A stretch of DNA of 64,000 bases from Cryomorpha ignava (GTDB lineage Bacteria; Bacteroidota; Bacteroidia; Flavobacteriales_D; Cryomorphaceae): contig NZ_JAAGVY010000026.1 of assembly GCF_010686655.1 (NCBI RefSeq), positions 1 to 64,000 on the forward strand. The letters run 5' to 3'. Position numbers and translations under genes: made by a program. This document shows positions 45,731-55,756 of the stretch, piece by piece. Within the stretch, counting starts at the first letter, position 1. Each line of letters starts with the position of its first letter. The notes under the pieces are model-generated. The model saw only the letters and a program-made list of their open reading frames with translations. It was not told where the DNA came from and did no database searches.

Positions 45731-47181
45731 GATTTTTTCTGAAATAAGGCAACGGCTTCCACGTGCGACGTATGCGGAAATTGATCGACCAAAGAGTACT
45801 TCACAAGTTCAAAGCCTTCCTGGTTTAGCGTATTCGTGTCGCGGGCAAGGGTAGCGGGATTGCAAGAGATATAAACAATAATCGGAGCGTGTAATTCTAT
45901 GGTTCGTTTTAATGCTTTTGGAGCAATACCGGCTCTGGGTGGATCTAAAATTACAGCATCTATTTTTCCGCCATATTGAGGGTGTTCCTGTAGAAATTTG
46001 TTCACATCGGCTGCGTAAAAAGTCGTGTTGGTCACCCCATTTGCAGCAGCTGCCTTGCGCGCATCTTCTACCGCACTTTGTTCAATTTCAACACCTATAA
46101 CTTTAGCATGTGGCATTTCTCGCGATACCAACTGTGAAATTGTACCTGTTCCACAAAAGAGATCCAAAATAGTTCCCTCTGTATTCACTTTTTCTTTTAG
46201 ATAAGAAATGGCCTTATTATAAAGCACTTCAGCACTTTTGGGATTGGTTTGGAAAAAGCTTTCCATGCGAATATCGAAGTCGATTCCGCTCAAATTTTCA
46301 GTTATAAAATCTTTACCTACTATTGTGCGCGATGCCCCTTCAAGTGGCTGTACTCTATCGCCTTTATCGTCATTAATTGTATGCAGAATACCGGCAAGCC
46401 TTTCGGCGAATAGTTTTTGCAAAAGCTGCACAAAACCATCCATATCAAATTTGGCCAGGTTGTCGCTCGTGGTTACCAGATTAAATAAAACCTGATCGTT
46501 GGCATAACTTTTACGAACGGTTAAGAATCTAAAAAAGCCTTCACGCCTGGGAGCATGCCATGGCGGAAGACCTGAATCTTCACAAAACTTGCGGATAATG
46601 TGCAGGTTATTTTCCACTTGCTCGTCAAATAATCCGCTATCTGCATCCAGATTTTCTACCATCCACCAGGTACCGCGATGTTTAAAGCCAAGTGCAAACT
46701 CATCTAGCTCTTCGTGCGTGTGGAGGTCGTACCGAATGGCTGCAAAAGAATATTCCATCTTATTGCGGTAGTGCCAGTTATCTGGCGAAGAAAGCAGTGT
46801 ATCAAAAAGGATATCAGCATTTTGCACTCCGCCTATTCTTCTAAAAAGATCTATACAGGTTTCTTGCTTATACTTCTGCTGAAGTTGTACGGGAAGTGTA
46901 GCATATGGAGCACCGGCTATGGGCTGATAGGGAATAGAAACTTCGTCTGGTGACTTTTCCACGATTTCCAGAAGCTTTGTTTCCACATGGTTTTTTCGCG
47001 ATTTCACAACCCGGCATTTTACGACCTGTCCGGGAATTGTATTGGGTACAAATACCACAAGTTCACCCTTTTCTGTTGGCATTTTGGCAATGCCGCGACC
47101 ACCAAAAGCCATTTTCGAAATGGTAACTTCTATCTCTTCTCCGCGCTTCAACGCGTTATTATTGTTTCTTTTTGCGCTCAT
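45727..47181 (-). CDS. rlmD: 23S rRNA (uracil-C5)-methyltransferase, RlmD/RumA family
   Basis: The 484-aa product starts at the ATG at 47181 (MSAKRNNNNALKRGEEIEV); the frame extends 22 codons further to a TTG without family resemblance. An N-terminal TRAM domain (EVTISKMAFGGRGIAKM) is followed by the TrmA/RumA catalytic domain: DLFCGTGTISQ (SAM), DPPRAGI and the nucleophile Cys in ISCNPATLARD. The four-Cys iron-sulphur pattern of E. coli RlmD is not evident, so the target uridine (1939 or 747) is uncertain. It is the first gene of a two-gene operon. Confidence 0.88.
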   Translation of the reverse strand: MSAKRNNNNALKRGEEIEVTISKMAFGGRGIAKMPTEKGELVVFVPNTIPGQVVKCRVVKSRKNHVETKLLEIVEKSPDEVSIPYQPIAGAPYATLPVQLQQKYKQETCIDLFRRIGGVQNADILFDTLLSSPDNWHYRNKMEYSFAAIRYDLHTHEELDEFALGFKHRGTWWMVENLDADSGLFDEQVENNLHIIRKFCEDSGLPPWHAPRREGFFRFLTVRKSYANDQVLFNLVTTSDNLAKFDMDGFVQLLQKLFAERLAGILHTINDDKGDRVQPLEGASRTIVGKDFITENLSGIDFDIRMESFFQTNPKSAEVLYNKAISYLKEKVNTEGTILDLFCGTGTISQLVSREMPHAKVIGVEIEQSAVEDARKAAAANGVTNTTFYAADVNKFLQEHPQYGGKIDAVILDPPRAGIAPKALKRTIELHAPIIVYISCNPATLARDTNTLNQEGFELVKYSLVDQFPHTSHVEAVALFQKKS

Positions 47182-47279
47182 AATATAATATGCCGCAAAG
47201 GAAATGAAATTTGGCGGATAATAAGATTTGACTGACCTTTGCAGCACGATAAAAAATTAGAATATAATATACTTTCCAT

Positions 47280-48563
47280 ATGGAGACCAAAGAGAAAATA
47301 TCACGAACAGCTGCTTCAATAGCTTTAGAAAATAAATACAGCGCGCATAATTACCATCCGCTACCGGTAGTGCTAAAGCGCGGCGAAGGCGTTTATCTTT
47401 GGGATGTGGAAGGCAAAAAGTATTACGACTTCCTTTCGGCATATTCGGCGGTAAATCAAGGGCACTGCCACCCGAAAATTATTGGGGCACTTACCAATCA
47501 GGCGCAGCAGCTCACACTTACATCACGCGCATTTCACAGTGCAGTATTTGCAGATTATGCGGCTTTTGTAACCAAGTATTTCCAGTTTGACAAGGTTCTC
47601 CCGATGAATTCAGGAGCCGAGGCTGTAGAAACTGCTATGAAGGTGTGCCGAAAATGGGCTTACGAGAAAAAAGGGGTAAAAGAATCTTCGGCAAAGATTA
47701 TTGTTTGCGAAAACAACTTTCATGGACGTACTACTACTATTGTTTCTTTTAGTAGCGACCCCGTTGCAAGAACAAATTTTGGCCCTTTCGTTGACGATGG
47801 ATTTATAAGAATACCATACAACGACATTGACGCCTTGCGCGAAGCATTGAAAGATAATGACGTAGCAGGATTTTTGGTGGAGCCCATTCAAGGCGAGGCC
47901 GGTGTTTTTACACCAGATGAAAATTATTTGATGGAAGCTGCAAATCTTTGTAGAGAAAAAAATGTGCTTTTTATTGCCGATGAAGTTCAAACTGGAATTG
48001 GCCGAACCGGAAGCCTATTGGCAGTATGCGGAAACTGTACGTGTAAAGGCCACTGCGAACGTCAGGAAACATTTGTCAGACCTGATATCCTTATTCTTGG
48101 TAAAGCGCTTTCTGGAGGAGTTTACCCAGTTTCGGCTATTCTTGCCAATCATGAGATAATGGATGTGATCACTCCAGGTACCCATGGTTCTACATTTGGT
48201 GGAAACCCGCTGGCATGTGCTGTAGCAATTGCTGCTCTTGAAGTAATAGAAGACGAGAAGCTTACTCAAAATGCACGCGAGCTTGGTAAACTATTCAGAA
48301 AAGAAATGTCCGAATTGGCAGATAAATCTGATTTGGTTTTAAAAGTACGCGGAAAGGGCTTGCTGAATGCAATTTTGATAAACGATACCGAAGAGAGTGA
48401 TACCGCCTGGAGAATTTGTTTGACACTGCGCGACAATGGTTTATTAGCTAAGCCAACTCACGGAAATATTATTCGCTTTGCTCCTCCATTGGTTATGACC
48501 AAAGAGGAATTGATGGACTGTGTTTCGATTATTAAAAAGACGATCCTGAACTTTAAGAAGTAA
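47280..48563 (+). CDS. rocD: Ornithine aminotransferase with a cysteine-rich insertion
   Basis: The 427-aa PLP enzyme converts ornithine and 2-oxoglutarate to glutamate semialdehyde and glutamate. Signatures include [28 protein letters not shown], the [12 protein letters not shown] motif and [10 protein letters not shown] with the PLP lysine. Between GRTGSLLAV and [12 protein letters not shown] lies an insertion, [16 protein letters not shown], with four cysteines (C-x2-C-x-C-x3-C) that usual ornithine aminotransferases lack. It could bind metal. The ATG at 47280 is divergent from rlmD. The gene is monocistronic and abuts the TonB-receptor stop by 6 bp. Confidence 0.92.
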   Translation: METKEKISRTAASIALENKYSAHNYHPLPVVLKRGEGVYLWDVEGKKYYDFLSAYSAVNQGHCHPKIIGALTNQAQQLTLTSRAFHSAVFADYAAFVTKYFQFDKVLPMNSGAEAVETAMKVCRKWAYEKKGVKESSAKIIVCENNFHGRTTTIVSFSSDPVARTNFGPFVDDGFIRIPYNDIDALREALKDNDVAGFLVEPIQGEAGVFTPDENYLMEAANLCREKNVLFIADEVQTGIGRTGSLLAVCGNCTCKGHCERQETFVRPDILILGKALSGGVYPVSAILANHEIMDVITPGTHGSTFGGNPLACAVAIAALEVIEDEKLTQNARELGKLFRKEMSELADKSDLVLKVRGKGLLNAILINDTEESDTAWRICLTLRDNGLLAKPTHGNIIRFAPPLVMTKEELMDCVSIIKKTILNFKK

Positions 48564-48568
48564 CCGAT

Positions 48569-51097
48569 TTAGAAAGTTACTGCAAGCTTCACATTTATCA
48601 ATCTGGATGTAAGGAAATTGGGAACTCCATACTGGCGGCCACCACTTTCTTTTATCCAGGTGTAGCTTATTGTATTGTTGATATCCAGCAAGTTAAACAC
48701 TTCCAGACTAATAAGAGCTGAATTAAATTTAGCAAAGAGACCTGTGTCTGGAACTTTTGGCATTAGATCGTAAGAAAATCCAATATCTACTCTGCGGTAC
48801 GCTCGGTATCGCTCTATATCCTTGTAGCGCTCAAAATCGGGAGGGCCAAATGGAAGTCCGGTTCCGAAAAGTACACTTAGCTGCACTTTAAAACGAGGGA
48901 AATTTGGCATCTCATCCTGAAAGAACATGCTGAAGTAAACGAGTTGATCGGTAGGCCGTGGAATATAACCAGGATATACGATTGAAGAATCGGCAATTGT
49001 TGTGTTTTGAGTAAATCCAGATTCAATTAGCTCGCCATCGGTATTGTAATAATCGTAGTAAAAATCGTCCAGTATATCTTCTTTTGTCTGTAGGAAGCTC
49101 AAATTAGCCCACGACTCAATACCGGGAATAAACTCACCGTGTATTTTCATATCAAGCCCTGTGGCATACCCTTTTGAGTTGTTGTCACCATAATATCGTA
49201 GCCTTACATTATCTATTTCGTATGGTACCAAATCAGAAAGCGCTTTATAATAAGCTTCTGTTATAAATTTGAAAGAACGCTCCCACATTCTGAAATTAAT
49301 ATCGGCACCAAGTACAAAGTGTATGGCTCGCTGCGCGCGAATTTCAGGGTTTAGCGTGCCGTCCAGTCCGCGCATTTCGCGATAAAAAGGAGCTTGGTAG
49401 TAATATCCGGAACTAAAGCGGAAAACCACATCGCGTGTTAGGGTGGTTGAGTCATTGAGCTGTTTTGTCCACTTTGGCTTATAAGCTATCGTACCGCGAG
49501 GACTTATTATTGTTTCGTCGTTATAATCCCAGTATTGAGCTCGAACTCCAAGCGTAGTAGAGATTTGTGCCTCATTATTGAGCAGCCAGTTCCATCGGTT
49601 CTGCACATAACCCATTAACCTGTTTGATGAAACCGTATTTCTACCCTTAATTACATCCTGAAGGTGAATTTCATTGAGCGGATTTATTGGTACAGAATAT
49701 CCGGCAGAATCAACGTAGTTCCATTCACTTAGTTGATCATTAATTTCTTCCGTGCGCCAGGTAGCTCCCCATTGCAGATATTTATTGTCAATAGATTTAT
49801 AGCCCCGATGCTGAAAGCTAAATACTTTTGCGTCAAGCCGGTTACGCGCATGGTCCAAGAATGATCCTATTCCTCTGTTTCGCACCACCTCACCAAATTC
49901 GTCTTTGCCCAAATCACGCTCCAACTCGTCGAGAAAGTATTGGCCTAATACATCAAAGGTTTCGTACTCAAAAGTGCGAAACGCGGAGGCAGTAAACTTT
50001 AATCGTGTATCTGAATTGGGCTTGTATTCGGTAGATAAGGCTCCAAAAAACGTTTCGAAAGATGTTACTTCCTGACCCTCAAAGAATACAGTAAAGCGCA
50101 ATGCTTCATTTATACTCCCAAATTGTGTTTGGCGCGTTCCGGGTATAAATTTGTAATTATTGCTTGAGTAATTCCCTAAAAATTCCACCTGCCATTTCTT
50201 GGTAAACTTATATATCCAATACGATTGAATATCCGTAAAATTTGGCTGATAATCGCCTTGCGTATCGAGGCTTCCCAATACATATTGGTTTGATTTGTAG
50301 CGAATACCGCTTATTTGCGAGAGTTTTTCATTTTTTGAGGCAGATTCTATTGCAAGCGATCCACCAAGTAAGCTTGCATTGAAGCTTCCGCCAAATGATT
50401 GCGGTTTCTTGTATTGAATGTCGAGTACCGAGCTCATTTTGTCGCCATAGCGGGCATCAAATCCTCCTGCGCTAAACTCAATGCTTCCCACCATATCTGG
50501 ATTTGGAAAACTCAATCCTTCCTGCTCACCGGTGCGCGCTAAAAAAGGTCGGTAAACTTCAATATCGTTTACATACACCAAATTTTCGGCATAACTTCCA
50601 CCGCGCACACTGTAGCTTGAGCTCAATTCGTTGTTGGTACTTACTCCCAGCTGCGAGGTCAATACGCCCTCTATTCCTTGCTGAATGGTGGGCATTTTAC
50701 GGATATCCTTAATGGGAACCGGCTCCATGGTTGTATTTCTATCGCGCTTTGCTTCAATTTCTACCCCTTTCAGCTCTAATGCAGCAAGCACAAAATTTAC
50801 CGATTTTATTTTACCGGCTTCGATAGTAATTGTTTTAGATTCTTTTTTATGAGCAGTGTGGCTAACTTCGAGTAAAACATTTTCCCCGGGATTTAAATCA
50901 AGTGAATAATTGCCCTGTGCGTCGGTGACTGTCAGCTTATTTTGACTAACTACGTATACATTGGCAAATTCAATGGGGCTTCCATTATCACTTTTTACCT
51001 TACCCATAACAATAGACGATACCTGAGCTTGAACCCAAAAGGGCAGTAAGAGGGTAATCAGTAAAGAAGAAATGCGGAGGTTTAAGCCGTTAACCAT
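48569..51097 (-). CDS. TonB-dependent outer-membrane receptor
   Basis: The 842-aa product has a signal peptide (to about residue 24) and a carboxypeptidase-regulatory-like domain (about 28-115: GKVKSDNGSPIEFANVYVVS, TDAQGNYSLD). A plug domain follows (MPTIQQGIEGVLTSQLGVS, VRGGSYAENLVYVNDIEVY), then a 22-strand-type barrel ending in LINVKLAVTF. Receptors of this type import bulky substrates with TonB energy; without a SusD partner or a substrate-processing gene the ligand is unknown. The next upstream gene on the same strand, 42 bp away, is another regulatory-like-domain protein. Confidence 0.9.
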   Translation of the reverse strand: MVNGLNLRISSLLITLLLPFWVQAQVSSIVMGKVKSDNGSPIEFANVYVVSQNKLTVTDAQGNYSLDLNPGENVLLEVSHTAHKKESKTITIEAGKIKSVNFVLAALELKGVEIEAKRDRNTTMEPVPIKDIRKMPTIQQGIEGVLTSQLGVSTNNELSSSYSVRGGSYAENLVYVNDIEVYRPFLARTGEQEGLSFPNPDMVGSIEFSAGGFDARYGDKMSSVLDIQYKKPQSFGGSFNASLLGGSLAIESASKNEKLSQISGIRYKSNQYVLGSLDTQGDYQPNFTDIQSYWIYKFTKKWQVEFLGNYSSNNYKFIPGTRQTQFGSINEALRFTVFFEGQEVTSFETFFGALSTEYKPNSDTRLKFTASAFRTFEYETFDVLGQYFLDELERDLGKDEFGEVVRNRGIGSFLDHARNRLDAKVFSFQHRGYKSIDNKYLQWGATWRTEEINDQLSEWNYVDSAGYSVPINPLNEIHLQDVIKGRNTVSSNRLMGYVQNRWNWLLNNEAQISTTLGVRAQYWDYNDETIISPRGTIAYKPKWTKQLNDSTTLTRDVVFRFSSGYYYQAPFYREMRGLDGTLNPEIRAQRAIHFVLGADINFRMWERSFKFITEAYYKALSDLVPYEIDNVRLRYYGDNNSKGYATGLDMKIHGEFIPGIESWANLSFLQTKEDILDDFYYDYYNTDGELIESGFTQNTTIADSSIVYPGYIPRPTDQLVYFSMFFQDEMPNFPRFKVQLSVLFGTGLPFGPPDFERYKDIERYRAYRRVDIGFSYDLMPKVPDTGLFAKFNSALISLEVFNLLDINNTISYTWIKESGGRQYGVPNFLTSRLINVKLAVTF

Positions 51098-51139
51098 AAA
51101 ATTGATTCAATCCGCGAATTTAACTGAATTCTAGAATTT

Positions 51140-51793
51140 TTATTGCCCTTTTCCACGTTCGCGATCCGATTTGAAATCGCCACGTTTCCATGCCTGGATA
51201 AACTCGCCCCATGCCACAGGATTGAAAATGTTCATCGGGGGAGCCTGTCCGGCGTAATAAATTTGCTGCTGGTATTCCTGCATTGAGTATTTAAACGTTT
51301 CGCCACCACTTGGCATTGCGGCATCCATACGGGCAATCATATCTGCCTGATAAAGATTTTTTTGAGCGCGATCGTAATCTGTTTCGGGAATTTCCATTGC
51401 CAAAAAGGCTTCTTTAAACTGTTCGCGTGTCGGCCACGGATATACTATAGTTTCCTGAAGTTGCACTGTATCTGAATTCATTATTTGAATCAGCGAATAC
51501 TTATTTTGGGTCAAAGAATCTGGAATTATAAAACGATTTCTCTTAAAGCCTACTGCCGAAAAGAGAATAGAATCGCCCTTTTGAGCTACAAAAGAAAAAT
51601 AGCCGTAATAATCTGTCATCGTTCCCCGACCTGTTTGCTCAATGAGCACATTTGTAAATGGAACCGGGTTTAAACTGTCGCCGGTTATTACAACACCCGA
51701 AAACTGAATGAGGTCGTCGTCACCTGGTTGAGCATAGGATGTAGAGAGACTTATAAAAATAAAAAACGTCGAGAGGAGTAAGAGTTGCTTCAT
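51140..51793 (-). CDS. Exported carboxypeptidase-regulatory-like-domain protein
   Basis: The 217-aa product has a signal peptide (to about residue 21, SYAQP) and one regulatory-like beta-sandwich (about 30-100: SGVVITGDSLNPVPFTNVLI, MTDYYGYFSF). A charged helical region without known motifs follows (FKEAFLAMEIPETDYDRAQKN), and the protein ends in a basic tail (KSDRERGKGQ). It lies 42 bp upstream of the TonB receptor and is probably its partner in the envelope, perhaps for receptor assembly. This is inferred from position only. Confidence 0.72.
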   Translation of the reverse strand: MKQLLLLSTFFIFISLSTSYAQPGDDDLIQFSGVVITGDSLNPVPFTNVLIEQTGRGTMTDYYGYFSFVAQKGDSILFSAVGFKRNRFIIPDSLTQNKYSLIQIMNSDTVQLQETIVYPWPTREQFKEAFLAMEIPETDYDRAQKNLYQADMIARMDAAMPSGGETFKYSMQEYQQQIYYAGQAPPMNIFNPVAWGEFIQAWKRGDFKSDRERGKGQ

Positions 51794-51809
51794 ATGTAAG
51801 GTAAACTTT

Positions 51810-51817
51810 CAAAAGTA
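51810..51817 (-). promoter_or_regulatory. Candidate -7 element for the TonB-receptor operon
   Basis: The minus strand reads TACTTTTG, a TAnnTTTG match, 16 bp upstream of the ATG at 51793. A -33 element is not obvious. Confidence 0.45.
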
Positions 51818-51890
51818 AGCGTTTTTAATGGTAAAAAGTTGATATGGCATTGATAAAATAGTTAATTTTCGGCAAATCAATTCATTCGGA

Positions 51891-52961
51891 ATGAAAATTA
51901 TTTTTACAACCTCCTTATTTATCGGGTTTTTGGGTACAATTTACGCACAGTTAATTATTGATGGCTCAAATTTTACACAGGCCGGTACTGTTTTAAATTA
52001 TGAAACGGCGAGCCCGGCTTGGACTGCAAACCAAAACTTGATAGCTACAAGCGGCGGCGCTGCTTTATGGAATGCCGAAGATTGGGTCTCTATTACCGAG
52101 AATACCGAAACTTATATTCCGATTTCAGGTTTATCATCCATTATCCAGATTTTTTTCAATAATAACTTCTTGTATCCGGCTACTTTTTCAACCCATGCCA
52201 TTGCGGTAGGTGCAGAAATCGTTGATTTGCCTTTGCCCGTTGAGATTTCTGATGGATATGCATATTTTAGAAATGATGAAACGGGCTATTACAATACGGG
52301 TTCTAGCTTTGCCGTGCAGGGTTTTCCGCTGGTAACGCAGAATGAGCTTGTGGAACGCATTTTCAAATTCCCAATGCAATTTGGTGATACAGATACCAGT
52401 GCGCTCGCTTTTCTTACTTCGATACCTACATTGGGTGCTTTTGGGCAGAATGCAACACGATTTAGTGAAGTTGATGGCGAAGGCGTTTTAACTACACCTT
52501 ATGGCTCTTACGATGTATTGCGCGTTCGCGCAGAGCGCTATATCACCGATACCGTATTTATTGAACAGTTGGGGGGTGGACAATCAGTTAATAGACCACT
52601 CCAAATTGATTATGCCTGGATTTCGCCCGAAATGCAAGCGCCAATTCTGGAAATGTCTGTTGTTGAGAATTTGGTAATATCTGCCCGAATGCTCAAAGAA
52701 GACGGTACAGTAGGGATTAAAGAATATAAGAATTCAGGTTTTGCGATTTATCCCAATCCGGTAAAAGATTATATTCATGTAGAAACGCCATTTCCCGAAA
52801 GGGCACAAATAACACTATACGATATGCAGGGACGCATGGTCTTAGAAACCAAACTACAATCGGAAACAATTAGCCTCAAAAAAATGAATCCCGGAATCTA
52901 TCTTGTAAAGATTTCCGGGATTCATGAAACGTTTGTTGAAAAGCTAATAATTACCGAATAG
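51891..52961 (+). CDS. Secreted T9SS cargo protein of unknown function
   Basis: The 356-aa product has a signal peptide (to about residue 19, GTIYAQ). The beta-rich body (SNFTQAGTVLNYETASPAW, TTPYGSYDVLRVRAERYI) has no recognised domain. A T9SS type A domain is clear at 280-356 (FAIYPNPVKDYIHVETPF ... GIYLVKISGIHETF). Similar uncharacterised cargo proteins are frequent in Cryomorphaceae. Its 3' end overlaps the convergent subtilisin gene by 11 bp. Confidence 0.72.
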   Translation: MKIIFTTSLFIGFLGTIYAQLIIDGSNFTQAGTVLNYETASPAWTANQNLIATSGGAALWNAEDWVSITENTETYIPISGLSSIIQIFFNNNFLYPATFSTHAIAVGAEIVDLPLPVEISDGYAYFRNDETGYYNTGSSFAVQGFPLVTQNELVERIFKFPMQFGDTDTSALAFLTSIPTLGAFGQNATRFSEVDGEGVLTTPYGSYDVLRVRAERYITDTVFIEQLGGGQSVNRPLQIDYAWISPEMQAPILEMSVVENLVISARMLKEDGTVGIKEYKNSGFAIYPNPVKDYIHVETPFPERAQITLYDMQGRMVLETKLQSETISLKKMNPGIYLVKISGIHETFVEKLIITE

Positions 52962-55602
52962 CCAGCTTTTTAACTGATTTAGAGCCATCGTTCCAATCTA
53001 TTGTTACAAGATATACTCCTGTTACGAGAGTGGACAAATCAAAATTATTCTGAGATCCGGGTATTGCTTCCTGATAAACTTTGCGACCGTAAATGTCATA
53101 AACAGTGAGGTTTTCGGCTTTGTTAAAATCTTCAGTCTCTACTGTGAATATACCTTTGGTAGGATTTGGGAAAATTGTAAACTCAATACTCTTTTCTCGT
53201 TTTGAGAGTCCGGTATCGTTACCCATTTCTACGTTTATATTGTCTATCAAAAGATGATTTCCATGTCGGTTAATACCTTCAAAGACGATGTAAAACTCCG
53301 GACTAAATAGCGCTTCGATCAAATCAAATTCCAACTCAATATTCTGCCACTCTTCTCCGCTCTGCGGAAGCAACGCAAAAGCACCTTCGTTAACGGTATA
53401 AATATCATTGCCTCCACGTCGAAAAATTTCAGAATTATAGTCTGGGTCTTCGCTACATTGCTGACGTACATAGATGGCGAGCGTATCTTTTGTAAAATTA
53501 TTGCTACTCCCTTTTCTATAAAATAGATCGAAACTCAAAACCGCCGGCCCCACAACGTTAAAGTCGGTTGGTAGCGTAATAAGCGGAGTAATAAGCTGAT
53601 CTCTTTGACTGGCAATGGGATAGTATTCTCTAAAATCCATCCATGCCGCAGTTCCCGGCTCGCCATTGCTTTGAATAATATTAGAAAGGGTGTCCCAGGT
53701 AGTTTTACTATCAGGGTTTATTATCGTCCAACGGTCGGCAGAGATTCCGTTTTCAAAATCTTCAGAAAAAGAATCAATGCCTTCGACGGGTAAAATTCTC
53801 CACCTTACAATATTGTGGTTGTTAAAAGAGTTAAACTCATTTTCCAATTCTTCTATCCATATATGTAGCTCATTATCAGAAGCGGTGGTGTATAAAACCT
53901 CAGGTAGAGTGATCTGCATTTCACTACCGGCTAGAAGTATGATTTCATCGTCGGTATATGTGGCTATAGATCCATCATTAAGCTGCGAATAAACAGTTAT
54001 CCCCATTAAATCATCAGTCCCTTTATTGCTTACGGTGATGATTGGTGAAAAGTCATTGGAGGTATAGCCGCATTGCAAATCTTCAGTTGGATAATCTATA
54101 GACACCAAATCCAAATCAACTTCGGAAGAAGACGGCAATACGGGTACATTTGATTCTGATAAATAATCAAAAGCATCCTTAACATTTATCATTCCCATGC
54201 CATATGTATTGTCTTCTCCGGCCGGGCCGAGGTCTGTTGCAGAATAGTATAGAGCCAGCATCAAATCTTCGCCAGAGAGATACGGGAAAGCCTCTTTCAG
54301 CAATAAAATAGCTCCGCTTACGTGAGGAGATGCCATAGAGGTACCGCTATATAAAGCGTAGCCCCCATTTTCTACGCTAGAGCGCACGTTTACACCCGGT
54401 GCCGAAACTTCTGGTTTAATCAGCAAGCTGCCCTCACCGCCGCAAAGGCTGGGTCCGCGGCTTGAAAATTCTGCAATGGGCCAAATACTGGACAAATTAC
54501 CATTAACAGCGCCAGTGGTAAAAGAATTTACAAGGCCGGTATTGATATTATGCGGTACGCTAATTGTCATCGGATCAGGCCCTTCGTTTCCTGCGCTAAA
54601 TACATTGGCTATACCGGCAGCTTGAACTGCAGTCAATACCGCAGAAACCAATTCAGGACAGGTTGTCCAGTCCTGATCTACTACTGAATTGTTACGTCCC
54701 CACGAATTGTTTATTACATCTGGTATATCGTTGCTTGTATCTACATCGCCATCGGGATTCATTGCCCATTCATATCCGAGCATAAGTTCTGAAAGTGGTT
54801 TCACAAGCGCCAAGTCAGATACAATTGGGTCGGTAGCAATAAGATAGGCTCCAAAGGCTACTCCAATCGTATCGGCTGTAGCAGTATCGAGTCCCAAAAT
54901 TGTTCCACTTACATGGGTTCCATGGCTGCTTGATTTATCGGTAGGTACAGGGCTGTCATATCCGAACCAGGTAGAAGTGTAAGGCATTCGATTTACGAGA
55001 TATCGGTTTTCAAACGCTGGATGGTTGGGCCATGCTCCTGTGTCAAATGTCAAAGCCATGCGACCATTTCCGGTATAGCCCAAGGCCCACATTTCAGGAG
55101 CGCCAATGGCAGCCAGGCCGGGCTCAATGCCTCCTACGCTTTTTGATTCTGATTTATCTCCTTTTTCGGGCTCAATCAGTCCATATTCAGCCACATTAAG
55201 TTCTATACGCTCGATAGATTCTAAGTCAGCAAGTTCATTTATTAAGGCAGCACTTGCATTTAGTGCAATAGCATTGGCAATCCAGAAACGCTGTAACTGC
55301 GTATATTGCAGAAAACTGTTTTCAATAAAGCTCGTAACTGCAGGCTGAGTATGGTTGGCTTTTGCTTTAAGCGCTTGCATAACCAATTTTGCCCGTTCTG
55401 AAACTGGAATTTTATTGGTTTTCATTTCTAATTCCAGTTGATTAATGTCTATCGCATCGGCGAGAACAAGAAATACCGGAATCAATTCATTTTCATCGGC
55501 AGAAGCTAATTTTTCAATAACTCCTTGCTCTAAAAAGGCATGTTGAGCAAAAGTAGTTGAAAATAAGGCGAGTAAGGTGATTGAGAGTAGAGCTTTTTTC
55601 AT
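52951..55602 (-). CDS. Secreted subtilisin-family serine protease (S8) with T9SS tail
   Basis: The 883-aa product starts at the ATG at 55602 (MKKALLSITLLALF), with a signal peptide. The N-terminal pro-region (about 20-135) precedes the S8 domain. The catalytic residues are in TFDTGAWPNHPA (Asp), SSHGTHVSGTILG (His), an oxyanion region NNSWGRN and SGTSMASPHVSGAI (Ser). A beta-sandwich (MAM-like or CBM-like) region follows. The T9SS sorting domain is FPNPTKGIFTVETED ... GVYLVTIDWNDGS. It is probably an exported degradative protease. Confidence 0.92.
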   Translation of the reverse strand: MKKALLSITLLALFSTTFAQHAFLEQGVIEKLASADENELIPVFLVLADAIDINQLELEMKTNKIPVSERAKLVMQALKAKANHTQPAVTSFIENSFLQYTQLQRFWIANAIALNASAALINELADLESIERIELNVAEYGLIEPEKGDKSESKSVGGIEPGLAAIGAPEMWALGYTGNGRMALTFDTGAWPNHPAFENRYLVNRMPYTSTWFGYDSPVPTDKSSSHGTHVSGTILGLDTATADTIGVAFGAYLIATDPIVSDLALVKPLSELMLGYEWAMNPDGDVDTSNDIPDVINNSWGRNNSVVDQDWTTCPELVSAVLTAVQAAGIANVFSAGNEGPDPMTISVPHNINTGLVNSFTTGAVNGNLSSIWPIAEFSSRGPSLCGGEGSLLIKPEVSAPGVNVRSSVENGGYALYSGTSMASPHVSGAILLLKEAFPYLSGEDLMLALYYSATDLGPAGEDNTYGMGMINVKDAFDYLSESNVPVLPSSSEVDLDLVSIDYPTEDLQCGYTSNDFSPIITVSNKGTDDLMGITVYSQLNDGSIATYTDDEIILLAGSEMQITLPEVLYTTASDNELHIWIEELENEFNSFNNHNIVRWRILPVEGIDSFSEDFENGISADRWTIINPDSKTTWDTLSNIIQSNGEPGTAAWMDFREYYPIASQRDQLITPLITLPTDFNVVGPAVLSFDLFYRKGSSNNFTKDTLAIYVRQQCSEDPDYNSEIFRRGGNDIYTVNEGAFALLPQSGEEWQNIELEFDLIEALFSPEFYIVFEGINRHGNHLLIDNINVEMGNDTGLSKREKSIEFTIFPNPTKGIFTVETEDFNKAENLTVYDIYGRKVYQEAIPGSQNNFDLSTLVTGVYLVTIDWNDGSKSVKKLAIR

Positions 55603-55756
55603 GAATTGTATATTTAGAGATGGGAAATGTACAAAACTCACAGATTAAATTCAGTTGTATTTAATTGGAAAATAGAAATGCTTCGTTTTAAACTTATTGA
55701 GAATAGAAAACATTTTAAATAAAATCGCTTACTTTCGATGCGAACATGATGAACAT

